A stretch of 64,000 nucleotides of DNA from Panulirus ornatus (taxonomy: Eukaryota; Arthropoda; Malacostraca; Decapoda; Palinuridae), in the NCBI RefSeq assembly GCF_036320965.1, contig NC_092228.1, forward strand, positions 18,660,393-18,724,392, written 5' to 3'. Made by a program: the position numbers and the translations under genes. Below the pieces are notes generated by a model. It saw only the letters and a list, made by a program, of their open reading frames with translations, searched no databases and was not told the origin of the DNA. Below, one piece after another: positions 14,701 to 28,200 of this stretch; within the stretch, counting starts at the first letter, position 1; each line of letters begins with the position of its first letter.

Positions 14701-16086
14701 GGAAGGAAGGGGGACACGGAAGAATACAGCAAAGGAGGACATAAGGTATCTGAGCCAGAACATTCAGGATGGTCAGAAGTGTGCATGGAATAGAATGAAT
14801 ATGCAGGAGGGGCCTGAACATACAGAAGGGTGAAAGGTGTGAATGGGACAGAGTGAACTTGAGTAATGTGGTATACAGAGGCTGACATGCTATTAATGAA
14901 CCATGGAAAGGTCTGTTAGACCTGGATGTGGATAGGGGGCTGTGATTTCAGTGCATTAAACATGAAAGCTAGAGAATGGATGCAAGTGAATGAGGCCTTT
15001 ACTTTGTCTGTTCTTGGTGTTACCTCACTAATGCGGGAAACAGCAAACAAGCATGAAAGAAAAAATCTTACAAAAATACAATCAACATTTACCTAGAAGG
15101 ACACCATGCCAACTTGGTAATGGGTTTGGTTGCATCAAGGTAGAGTACTGGTCTCTCTATGCTCCGTAAATCCCAAATAGAAACCTGAAATTGAAAAGGA
15201 ATTTTGTGGCTAAGTGTTCTAAGTGTTATCGTTTCATACGCTTTAGAGACAAGTCATTAACTTGAGGCACAGGAGATAACAGATTTCTGTTTTCATGCCT
15301 TCACGAATATACTAATCTAAAGGAGATGAAAAGAAAATATAACCGGGAGGGGGGGGATCATTATAAGTTAAATCATTAAAGGTTTCCCTTAAAAATTTTT
15401 TTTTCTTTTTTTCTTTTTTGCTTTGTCGCTGTCTCCCGCGTTTGCGAGGTAGCGCAAGGAAACAGACGAAAGAAATGGCCCAACCCCCCCCATACACATG
15501 TATATACATACGTCCACACATGCAAATATACATACCTACACAGCTTTCCATGGTTTACCCCAGACGCTTCACATGCCCTGATTCAATCCACTGACAGCAC
15601 GTCAACCCCGGTATACCACATCGCTCCAATTCACTCTATTCCTTGCCCTCCTTTCACCCTCCTGCATGTTCAGGCCCCGATCACATAAAATCTTCTTCAC
15701 TCCATCTTTCCACCTCCAATTTGGTCTCCCTCTTCTCCTCGTTCCCTCCACCTCCGACACATATATCCTCTTGGTCAATCTTTCCTCACTCATTCTCTCC
15801 ATGTGCCCAAACCATTTCAAAACACCCTCTTCTGCTCTCTCAACCACGCTCTTTTTATTTCCACACATCTCTCTTACCCTTACGTTACTTACTCGATCAA
15901 ACCACCTCACACCACACATTGTCCTCAAACATCTCATTTCCAGCACATCCATCCTCCTGCGCACCACTCTATCCATAGCCCACGCCTCGCAACCATACAA
16001 CATTGTTGGAACCACTATTCCTTCAAACATACCCATTTTTGCTTTCCGAGAAAAAAAAATACCAGATATAATATCAAGGCAGCTTT

Positions 16087-16131
<45 letters not shown>

Positions 16132-19100
16132 ACCTTTTGGAGTAATTCAGATACCCTTCCTCCACCAAATAATTACCACACAATTTCTCTAAATATGGAT
16201 ATCTCCAAAAATAGTTATTCTAACATATCAGTAATGAAACATTAATATCTTTCTGGCACTTACTAAAAATAAGTTTAACAAAAAAGTCCACCAAAAATTA
16301 TGTAAAAAAGAGTACAAAATCTACAAACTCATTGTGTTGTGAGGTCACTGATGACTCTAAATGAAAGAAAACATAATGAAACTGCATGCAAGTATCCAAA
16401 ACAATGATCAAGTATGATTGAAGAAGTTCAGGCTGCTTGACTTTTCACACTTTCAAACACTAGCTGCAAATTCAGCCAATCAACAAAAAGCTCTAATATT
16501 CTTCAAATTAACCAAGAATCAATTGGTGGTGACTGTTTTGGCATACAATCACTATAATAAGACTTTCTATACAACATTTTCAATTATTAAACATTTTTGG
16601 GATAAGGACAAAAGAATACTTCCCACAAATAGCCTGCATGTCATAGAAGGTGACTAAAGGGGTTAGGAAACCCTTCACTTCTTATATTTTGATTTACAAA
16701 ACTGGAACATGAGAAAGGGCCAAGTAAGGAATGCTAATAAAAAAAAAATGGCTCAGGCTGAGCAATAACAATCTGGATGGTGTACTTCAGTATATTTCTG
16801 GGTGTTGTATCAAATGTAACTGGTGAAGAGACCCACTTACTTTTCTCTTTAATAATTCAAATCATTCTCCTTGTATTTACTATGTAAAAATATATATATA
16901 TATGATATAAATACATGATTCCCACGCATTCCTCAGGTGTCATAGAAAGCGACTAAAGGGGACGGGACTGGGGGGGCTGGAAACCCTCCCCTTGTATTTT
17001 AACTTTCTAAAAGGGGAAACAGAAGAAGGAGTCACGCGGGGAGTGCTCATCCTCCTCGAAGGCTCAGACTGGGATGTCTAAATGTGTGTGGATGTAACCA
17101 ACATGAGAAAAAAGGAGAGATAGGTAGTATCTTTGAGGAAAGGAACCTGGATGTTTTGGCTCTGAGTGAAACGAACCTCAAGGGTAAAGGGGAAGAGAGG
17201 TTTGGGAATGTCTTGGGAGTAAAGTCAGGGGTTAGTGAGAGGACAAGAACAAGGGAAGGAGTAGCACTACTCCTGAAACAGGAGTGGTGGGAGTATGTGA
17301 TGGAGTGTAAGAAAGTAAACTCTAGATTGATATGGGTAAAACTGAAAGTGGATGGAGAGAGATGGGTGATTATTGGTGCATATGCACCTGGGCATGAGAA
17401 GAAAGATCATGAGAGGCAAGTGTTCTGGGAGCAGCTGAGTGAGTGTGTTAGTTAGTACTTTTGATGCTCGAGACCAGGTTATAGTGATGGGTGATTTGAA
17501 TGCAAAGGTGAGTAATGTGGCAGTTGAGGGAATAATTGGTGTACAAGGGGTGTTCAGTGTTGTAAACGGAAATGGTGAAGAGCTTGTAGATTTATGTGCT
17601 GAAAAAGGACTGGTGATTGGGAATACCTGGTTTAAAAAGAGAGATATACATAAGTATACGTATGTAAGTAGGAGACATGGCCAGAGAGTGTTATTGGATT
17701 ACGTGTTAATTGATAGGTGCACGAAAGAGAGACTTTTGGATGTTACTGTGCTGAGAGATGCAACTGGAGGGATGTCTGATCATTATCTTGTGGAGGCGAA
17801 GGTGAAGATTTGTAGAGGTTTTCAGAAAAAAAGAGAAAATGTTGGGATGAAGAGAGTGGTGAGAGTAAGTGAGCTTGGGAAGGAGACTTGTGTAGGAAGT
17901 ACCAGGAGAGACTGAGTACAGAATGGAAAAAGGTGAGAGCAAATAATGTAAGGGGAGTGGGGGAGGAATGGGATGTATCTAGGGAAGCAGTGATGGCTTG
18001 CGCAAAAGATGCTTGTGGTATGAGAAGCATGGGAGGTGGGCAGATTAGAAAGGATAGTGAGTGGTAGGATGAAGAAGTAAGATTATTAGTGAAAGAGAAG
18101 AGAGAGGCATTTGGACGATTTTTGCAGGGAAATAATACAAATGACTGGGAGATATATAAAAGAAAGAGGCAGGAGGTCAAGAGAAAGGTGCAAGAGGTGA
18201 AAAAGAGGGCAAATGAGAGTTGGGGTGAGAGAGTATCATTAAATTTTAGAGAGAATAAAAAGATGTTTTGGAAGGAGGTAAATAAAGTGCGTAAGACAAG
18301 GGAACAAATGGGAACATCAGTGAAGGGGGCTAATGGGGAGGTGATAACAAGTAGTGGTGATGTGAGAAGGAGATGGAGTGAGTATTTTGGAGGTTTGTTG
18401 AATGTGTTTGATGATAGAGTGGCAGATATAGGGTGTTTTGGTCAAGGTGGTGTGCAAAGTAAGAGGGTTAGGGAGAATGATTTGGTAAACAGAGAAGAGG
18501 TGGTAAAAGCTTTGTGGAAGATGAAAGCCGGCAAGAAAGCGGCTTTGGATGGTATTGCAGTGGAATTCATTAAAAAAGGGGGTGACTGTATTGTTGACTG
18601 GTTGGTAAGGTTATTTAATATATGTATGACTCATGGTGAGGTGCCTGAGGATTGGCGGAATGCTTGCATAGTGCCACTGTACAAAGGTAAAGGGGATAAA
18701 AGTGAGTGCTCAAATTACAGAGGTATAAGTTTGTTGAGTATTCCTGGTAAATCATATGGGAGGGTATTGATTGAGAGGGTGAAGGCATGTACAGAGCAAC
18801 AGATTGGGGAAGAGTAGTGTGGTTTCAGAAGTGGTAGAGGATGTGTGGATCAGGTGTTTGCTTTAAAGAATGTATGTGAGAAATACTTAGAAAAGCACAT
18901 GGATTTGAATGTAGCATTTATGGATCTGGAGAAGGCATATGATAGAGTTGATAGAGATGCTCTGTGGAAGGTATTAAGAATATATGGTGTGGGAGGCAAG
19001 TTGTTAGAAGCAGTGAAAAGTTTTTATCAAGGATGTAAGGCATGTGTACGTGTAGGAAGAGAGGAAAGCGATTGATTCTCAGTGAATGTAAGTTTGTGGC

Positions 19101-22100
19101 AGGGGTGTGTGATGTCTCCATGGTTGTTTAGTTTGTTTATGGATGGGGTTGTTAGGAAGGTAAATGCAAGAGTTTTGGAAAGAGGGGCAAGTATGCAGTC
19201 TGTTGTGGATGAGAGAGCTTGGGAAGTGAGTCAGTTGTTGTTCGCTGATGATACAGCACTGGTGGCTGATTCATGTGAGAAACTGCAGAAGCTGGTGACT
19301 GAGTTTGGTAAAGTGTGTGAAAGATGAAAGTTGAGAGTAAAGGTGAATAAGAACAAGGTTATTAGGTACAGTAGGGTTGAGGGTCAAGTCAATTGGGAGG
19401 TAAGTTTGAATGGAGAAGAACTGGAGGAAGGGAAGTGTTTTAGATATCTGGGAGTGGATCTGGCAGTGGATGGAACCATGGAAGCGGAAGTGAATCATAG
19501 GGTGGGGGAGGGGGTGAAAATTCTGGAAGCATTGAAGAATGTGTGGTGGAAGTCGAGAACATTATCTCAGAAAGCAAAAATGGGTATGCTTGAGGGAATA
19601 GTGGTTCCAACAATGTTATATGGTTGCGAGGTGTGGGCTATGGATAGAGTTGTGCGCAGGAGGATGGATGTGCTGGAAATGAGATGTTTGAGGGCAATGT
19701 GTGGTATGAGGTGGTTTGCTTGAGTAAGTAATAATAGGGTAAGAGAGATGTGTGGTAATAAAAAGTGTGGTTGAGAGAACAGAAGAGGGTGTTTTGAAAT
19801 GGTTTGGTCACATGGAGAGGATGAGTGAGGAAAGACTGACCAAGAGGATATATGTGTCAAAGGTGGAGGGAACAAGGAGAGATGGGAGACCAAATTGGAG
19901 GTGGAAAGATGGAGTGAAAAAGATTTTGAATGATCGGGGCCTGAACATACAGGAGGGTGAAAGACATGCAAGAAATAGAGTGAATTGGAACGATGTGGTA
20001 TACTGGGGTCTACGTGCTGTCAGTGGATTGAACCAGGGCATGGGAAGCTTCTGGGGTAAACCATGGAAAGTTCTGTGGGGCCTGGATGTGGAAAGGGAGC
20101 TGTGGTTTCGGTGCATCATTACATGACAGCTAGAGACTGAGTATGAATGAATGTGGCCTTTGTTTTTTTTCCTAGCAATACCTCGCACACATGAGGGGGG
20201 GAGGGGGTTGTTATTTCATGTGTGGTGGGGTGGCGGTGGGAATGAGTACGGGCAGACAGTATGAATTATGTACATGTGTATATATGTATATGTCTGTGTG
20301 TGTATATATATGTATACGTTGAGATGTATAGGTGTGTATATTTGCATGTGTGGACGTGTATGTATATACATGTGTATGTGGGTGGGGTGGGCCATTCCTT
20401 CGTCTGTTTCCTTGCGCTACCTTGCTAATGCAGGAGACAGTGACAAAGCAAATTAATAATAATAAAAATGCATGATAAAGTATTTTCTGTAGAATACAGA
20501 CAGGTGGAAAGGGAGCTGTGGTTTCGGGCATTATTGCATGACAGCTAGAGACTGAGTGTGAACGAATGGGGCCTTTGTTGTCTTTTCCTAGCGCTACCTC
20601 GCACACATGAGGGGGAGGGGGATGGTATTCCATATGTGGCGAGGTGGCGATGGGAATGAATAAAGGCAGACAGTGTGAATTGTGTGCATGGGTATATATG
20701 TATGTGTCTGTGTGTGTATGTGTGTATATATATGTGTACATTGAGATGTATAGGTATGTATATTTGCGCATGTCGACGTGTATATATATACATGTGTATG
20801 GGGGTGGATTGGGCCATTTCTTTCATCTGTTTCCTTGCGCTACCTCGCAAACGCGGGAGACAGCGACAAAGCAAAATAATAACAAAAAAAAAATAATATT
20901 AGGAAGGGTCTGTAGCTGAACCCATGTTCATTAAGCAGATTGCCACCTGGTCATGAAAATAAATACTAGTACCGCAATGCTTGGCCACCTATAAATTCCT
21001 CAGTTTAAATCATTTTCATTTAACACAGAAGTTTCTAGAAATGCATCTGTAGCATTAACTGAAGAATCCATGAACTGTATCTAATCTAACAAACGTTGCT
21101 ATATCACAGGGAAAATATATGTAAAGGTAAATGGGGAATTGAAAAAAAGAAAATTGGGGAAAACAAAGGCCATCAAATTGAAGTCATAAGATAATGTAAA
21201 AGGAAACTAGGTTGAGGTGGAAGGGAAAAGCAAATGTGAATTTTGAAGACTGAAGTATGAGTCTTGCTTCCAGATTTCAATGATCTTGAAGATGGGTTAT
21301 TTCATGGTAAAATACAAAATAATGTATTTCATGTGCAAGAGTCAGATTTTTCAATTCGAATAAATAAGTAGCATTCAGGTCATTAAAAATGCCATCATAT
21401 TTTCATTATAAGTAGGGTCACAGTGCACTATATTTAGCCAGTCATTTACAAAAGAGCAAACATATGTGACAATACAGGTTTTCTTAGGTTAAACTAACTG
21501 GACCCTAAATTATCAATTTTCAAAAGGAATAACTTGCCTGATTTTCAAAAAATGAAGCCAAGCGGTGTTCATTGTGGATGTCAGTGCAGATTCCATACAC
21601 AGCTTTGGTGTTTGCTGTTGCACTTAATTTACTTTCTGAAAGGTAAAATAAATATTGCACAAATATACAAAATAATGTATGCTAAACAGCTAAGACAGAC
21701 TTATCACCTGTTTCTGCCATGCAGTTGAGTGGAACATGCATAAAATACCATACACACCATGGTTATGCACATTTCTTAACATTCCTCCATTGTCGCATCC
21801 TTCTCATACACATACAATCCTTCATTCTTTTTATCCAACTACCTCTGGACTTATCTAGCACATATTCCCATTCATCTAACTGAAAAACTTTAATGATAAC
21901 TTTCACATTCACTCTCTGCATATCCATATCACCTTCATTTATCATTCTATTATTCTTTTATCATTAATGATTCAGTTCTGTAAGTGGCAAAAGGCAGGCT
22001 GATCATGGAAGAAATTATATTGTTAAAGACTGGTATGGTAGAAAGCATAAGTCCGACTCAGGGAGCCAACCATGATGTGCTGAAATGGTTCAAACATAGA

Positions 22101-22151
22101 GAGGACAGGTGAGGGTAAGAGGCATATATTGGATACGAGATGGAAGATTGG

Positions 22152-22201
<50 letters not shown>

Positions 22202-25200
22202 GTGTGTGTGTGTGTGTGCGAGCATGTGTGTGTGTGTGTTATGTCCTGTGAATGGGTTGAACCATGAATGTGAAAAAACAAACATAAACTCTGAAGTTGT
22301 CTGTGATGCTTTGCTGCTGTCCATCATCTCCAATGGCATGTTCCTTGTGTGGAAAGACTTTGTTGCACGTCGACCCCGGTATACCACATCGTTCCAATTC
22401 ACTCTTTTCCTTGCACACCTTTCACCCTCCTGCATGTTCAGGCTCCGATCACTAAAAATCTTTCCACTCCATCTTTCCACCTCCAATTTGGTCTCCCACT
22501 TCTCCTTGTTCCCTCCACCTCTGACACATATATCCTCTTGGTCAATCTTTCCTCATTCATTCTCTCCATGTGACCAAACCATTTCAAAACACCCTCTTCC
22601 GCTCTCTCAACCACACTCTTTTTATTACCACACATCTCTCTTACCCTTACATTACTTACTCGATCAAACCACCTCACACCCCATATTGTCCTCAAACATC
22701 TATTTCCAGCACATCCACCCTCCTGCGCACAACTCTATTCACAGCCCATGCCTCACAACCATATAACATTGTTGGAACCACTATTCCCTCAAACATACCC
22801 ATTTTTGCTTTCCGAGATAATGCTTTCGACTTCCACACATTCTTCAACGCTCCCAGAATTTTCGCCCCCTCTCCCACCCTATGATTCACTTCCGCTTCCA
22901 TGGTTTCATCCGCTGCCAGATCCACTCCCAGATATCTAAAACACTTTACTTCCTCCAGTTCTTCTCCATTCAAACTTACCTCCCAATTGACTTGACCCTC
23001 AACCCTACTGTACCTAATAACCTTGCTCTTATTCACATTTACTCTCAGCTTTCTTCTTTCACACACTTTACCAAACTCAGTCACCAGCTTCTGCAGTTTT
23101 TCACATGAATCAGCCACCAGCACTGTATCATCAGCAAACACCAACTGACTCACTTCCCAAGCTCTCTCATCCACAACAGACTGCATACTTGCCCCTCTTT
23201 CCAAAACTCTTGCATTCACTTCCTTAACAACTCCATCCATAAACAAATTAAACAACCAGGTGACATCACACACCCCTGCTGCAAACCTACATTCACTGAG
23301 AACCAATCACTTTCCTCTCTTCCTACACGTACACATGCCTTGCATCCGTGATAAAAACTTTTCACTGCTTCTAACAACTTGCCTCCCACACCATATATCC
23401 TTAATACCTTCCACAGAGTATCTCTATCAACTCTATCATATGCCTTCTCCAGATCCATAAATGCTACATACAAATCCATGTGCTTTTCTAAGTATTTCTC
23501 ACATACATTCTTCAAAGCAAACACCTGATCCACACATCCTCTACCACTTCTGAAACCACACTGCTCTTCCCCAATCTGATGCTCTGGACATGCCTTCACC
23601 CTCTCAATCAGTACCCTCCCATATAATTTACCAGGAATACTCAACAAACTTATACCTCTGTAATTTGAGCACTCACCTTTGTCCCCTTTGCCTCTGTACA
23701 ATGGCACTATGCAAGCATTCTGCCAATCCTCAGGCACCTCACCATGAATCATACATACATTAAACAACCTTACCAACCAGTCAACAATACAGTCAACCCC
23801 TTTTTTAATAAATTCCACTGCAATACCATCCAAAGCCGCTGCCTTGCCGGCTTTCATCTTCCGCAAAGCTTTTACTGCCTCTTCTCTGTTTACCAAATCA
23901 TTTTCCCTAACCCTCTCACTTTGCACACCTCCTCAACCAAAACACCCTATATCTGCCACTCTATCATCAAACACATTCAACAAACCCGAAAAAGGACTGG
24001 TGATTGGGAATACCTGGTTTCAAAAGAGAGATATACATAAATATGTTTATGTAAGTAGGAGAGATGGCCAGAGAGCGTTATTGGATCACGTGTTAATTGA
24101 TAGGCACATGAAAGAGAGACTTTTGGATGTTAATGTGCTGAGAGGTGCAACTGGAGGATGTCTGATCATTTTCTTGTGGAGGCAAAGGTGAAGATTTGTA
24201 GAGGTTTAAAGAAGAGAGAATGTTGGGGTGAAGAGAGTGGTGAGAGTAAGTGAGCTTGGGAAGGAGACTTATGTGAGGAAGTACCAGGAGAGACTGAGTA
24301 CAGAATGGAAAAAGGTGAGAACAAAGGAGGTAAGGGGAGTGGGGGAGGAATGGGATGTATTTAGGGAAGCAGTGATGAATGGGAGGGTGGGGCTTCCACA
24401 GAGCAACAGACTGAGGAGGAAAAAATGTGGTATCAAGAATGGCAGAGGATGTGTGGATCAGGTGCTTGCTATAAAGAATTTGTGAGAGAAATACTTATAG
24501 AAACAGAAGGATTTGTATCTGAATATCATGGATCTGGAGACAGCAGATGACTTGGTTTGACAGTTGCTTTATGTTATGAATATGTGGTGTGGGAGGCCAG
24601 CTATTAGAAATAGTATGGAGCTTTATTCAAGAAAGCAAGGCATGGGTGCAAGCTAACAGAGAAGAGGAAAAGTGGTTTCATGTGTGGGTGGGTCAATGGC
24701 AAAGGTGTGTGATGTCAAAATGGTAGTTTAATCTTTTTATGATGAGATGGTGTGGGAAGTGACTATAAGTGTCTTGGGGAAAGGTCTATAGTCTATTAGG
24801 GGTTAGGGTAAATAGGAGGAGAGTCTGTTATGGTTTGCTTATGACATGAACCTGTTGGAAGTCTCGAGTTTGGAATGGCAGATATTGGCTTCTGAGTCCA
24901 CAAGAGTGTATGAAAGAAAAGAATACATTTTAAATGAGAATAAAAGCCGTTATTGGGTTTAGCAGCGCAAAGATTCAGGTTGTATGGGGACACTACGAAT
25001 GGAGTGGACATGGCAGAAAATGGAACTGTGGGAGCTGACGAGAGTCATAGGGTGGGTGAGGGGGTGAAGGTCCTGGACGCACTGAAGAATGTGTGGATAA
25101 AAAGGTCACTATCTGGAAGGAGAAAAATAACCTTGTTTGAAAGTACAGTAGTCCCAATGGTGTTGTATGGATGTGAGGCATGGGCTCTGGATGAGAATAT

Positions 25201-28200
25201 ACATAAGAGGGTGAACATATTGGAAATCAAATATTTCAGGACAATTTGTGGTGCAAAAAGGGTTGATTGAGTAAGAAATGATAGGATAGAAGAGAGGCAT
25301 TGTAATAAGAAGAGCATGGTTGAGATAGTTGAAGAGGATATGCTGCAATGGTTTAGACAAATGGATAGAATGGTGAGGAAATGTTGACAATGAAGATATA
25401 TGTGTGAAAAGGGGAGGGGAAAAAGTGACAGGGGGCACCAAACTGGAGATGGAAGGACAGAATGGAAAAGGTCTTGAGTGCCTAGTGCCTGAAAATATAT
25501 AAGGGCGTAAGGCATGCATGGGAGAAAGTAAACTGGAGTGATGTGGTATACAAAGGGTGACTTGCTGTCAATGGACTGTACCAAGGTGTATGAAGTGCTC
25601 AGGAGAAATCACAGCATGGTCTGTGTAGCCTGGCTGTGGATAAAAGAGTATGATTTCAGTGTATTTCATATGACAGCCAGAGAGTGTATGAGAGTGAATG
25701 GGGCCATTCTTTCAACTGTTCCTGGTGCTATCTCTATAATGCAGGAAGTGGCAAAAAGTATGAAAATAAAATCTTCATGAAATCTCAGCTAAAATGGATA
25801 AAACCATCCAGTTCAATGATCATTGTTCCTTTAGTATGAAAAAATAATGGAACTGTCTATATACGGTAATTTCATATGTAAGGCAAGCTAGGATTAAGCA
25901 GTACTGATGAGAGTACCATGGTGTAATTGGGAAACAATATTATTTCCCTAGATATTTCCTGCTAAAATAGAGGTGTGTCTAAAACGTCAGAGAATCCACT
26001 ATGGTGAGAAATACGGTATACCTCTTTTAGCACATCACAAACAGAAGAAAAACTTTCACTTACCTCTTAGATCAAAAACTTTGATGTGTTTGTTGTTTAT
26101 TCCTGTGATAAGTGTATGACTGGCATGCAGTGAGAATGCAACACTATGAGTTGTCTCCGCTAGACCAAACTCAATCAATGGCTTCATGATATCCCTGTAA
26201 CATAAGGCAAATGAGGTAACAGATTATATGACATTAAAAAAGTCAAACATCTGTCCACAGGGATTATGCAAAAATTTCTTAAATATTTCTGGCAATAAAA
26301 TTCATCCACGTCTCACACCATAACTACAACAGATAAGACTTATTTTCTCTCAATAACAGAATCTGGCATTTTTTTATTTATCATAATTCATGCCTAATAA
26401 ACATGACATAGGCAGAATGTAGTCTTGTTTGGTATGGGTCATTCATGGAAGTAATGCCACAGGATAATTCTTTCTTAAAAAGACCAACATGGCACGGGCA
26501 AAACATGCACCAATCAAGGCCATCTTAAGAGGAAAAAAGTAAGAAATAGTGAATGAAGAAATTCATCAGGGCTCTACTTAAAGGTAGAAAGGTAGAAAGA
26601 CTACAGGCAGATAGAAAGAAAAGAGGATAAGGATTTCCAAGAAGGAGGTATCATAACGGTCAATCCTCAAGTGGCCACTCTCCACACAGAAACTATGGGA
26701 CGCTCCAGCCAGATGCATGCATTAAGTCCAAGCCATGATGGCATAGACACATGCAGATGGCTCACAAGAGAAGTAGCTGCAATAATACCTGTAGAAAAGG
26801 GAGAGGACATCAACTTCACAACAAACATAAAGGGATGGTTGAAGGTAGGCAATGTACAAAAAAATCAATGAGAGAAGGCTCATAATTCCACTCTTGCTAT
26901 AAGGAAAGTGTAAGAATATCCACATCAGATATGTGAGTATTACTCCTTAATAGGATGAGTAAAACCCCTGTAGATATGAAATTGCTGCTAAAATATATAT
27001 ATATATGTTTACATACCGGTGACTATAAAAACGATGGGTAATGATCATTAACCATTGAGATCTAGTGGTGTACAGTCATTTTATAAAGTGTAAACATTCA
27101 GTTTTTGACTGGCATGATCACAAGCGTCTGTCCCAAGCAAGGCATCAAATGGAGGACAGGAATTACAGTGTTGTACATTTAGGTAAACACGCTACGCTGA
27201 GCATGTTGGATGACCTCGACGAGAGAGAATTGACACATGTGCGTGGTCGCGTCGGTCCCGCGAGAGACGAGTGAGTGAGTGAGCGATGCTTATGTTCTGC
27301 CATCATCGTCATGCTGAACCTGAGGATGACGCCCCCGGTATGAACACACACCCCATCATACCTGAAGAATTTCTCCACGCTGATACACAGCTGGTTTGCC
27401 AACACCTCAGTAATCGGCAGGTCCTCAGACGGTGGAAGAGAATCGCCGTGACGGGAACTGTGTCCTTCAGCATGGCAAGGAAATTGCCCATCGCTGAACA
27501 ACACTTCCACTGGACCTCTATCATCACCTCGTTAAGATCATCGTGTGTCAAGACATCATATAAAGCGCCTCTTCGCAAACGGAACTACCTTGGCCCACCA
27601 GTGATGCTACTACGTTTGTGAATCGGGAACCATTGCAACACAAACCTCGCCAGGTGGTAGAGTTTCCCGCAGTGTATCGAGACAGACTTCCCCAGAACTT
27701 TTTTAAAGGGGAAGTAAATGTTTATAGTTGTGTTACTGGAGTGATAGTTTTCATACATGGTGTTTTGACAAGAAAATAGTGAAATTGGAGAAAAATGTAG
27801 CTTAGACATTGAAGCTTATTGATACAGTGGTTAAATTGATGAGAACTGCTACTGACGTTTGTGTAAATAAATTATACATTTCCTTTTTCCATAGCCAGAG
27901 GTTGAACCATTATGTGACATTCATTTTTTCATTCATTTCAAGCTAGAAGTTTCAGTTTTCTAAATTGTTTCTTACATTTTTCATATGTATATATATGTAT
28001 GTGTGTGTGTGTGTATATGTGCGTATGTATGTGTATGTGTATATGTATATATATATGTATATTATCCCTGGGGATAGGGGTGAAAGAATACTTCCCACGT
28101 ATTCCTCGCGTGTCGTAGAAAGCGACTAGAGGGGACGGGAGCGGGGGGCCAGAAATCCTCCCCTCCTTGTATTAACTTTCTAAAATGGGAAACAGAAGAA

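Noticed and set aside
15602..16183. 193-codon ORF with a poly-THTH segment
   Set aside because: The real LINE frame begins at ~16052; the N-terminal part is read through a (TG)n microsatellite outside the element.
20211..20919. [12 protein letters not shown] and YMCVCVY-type ORFs on both strands
   Set aside because: They are the TA/TG-rich centre of the LINE long-form 3' UTR, not genes.
22058..22486. 142-codon ORF combining LINE C-terminus and a THTH run
   Set aside because: Artificial fusion across a (TG)n tract.
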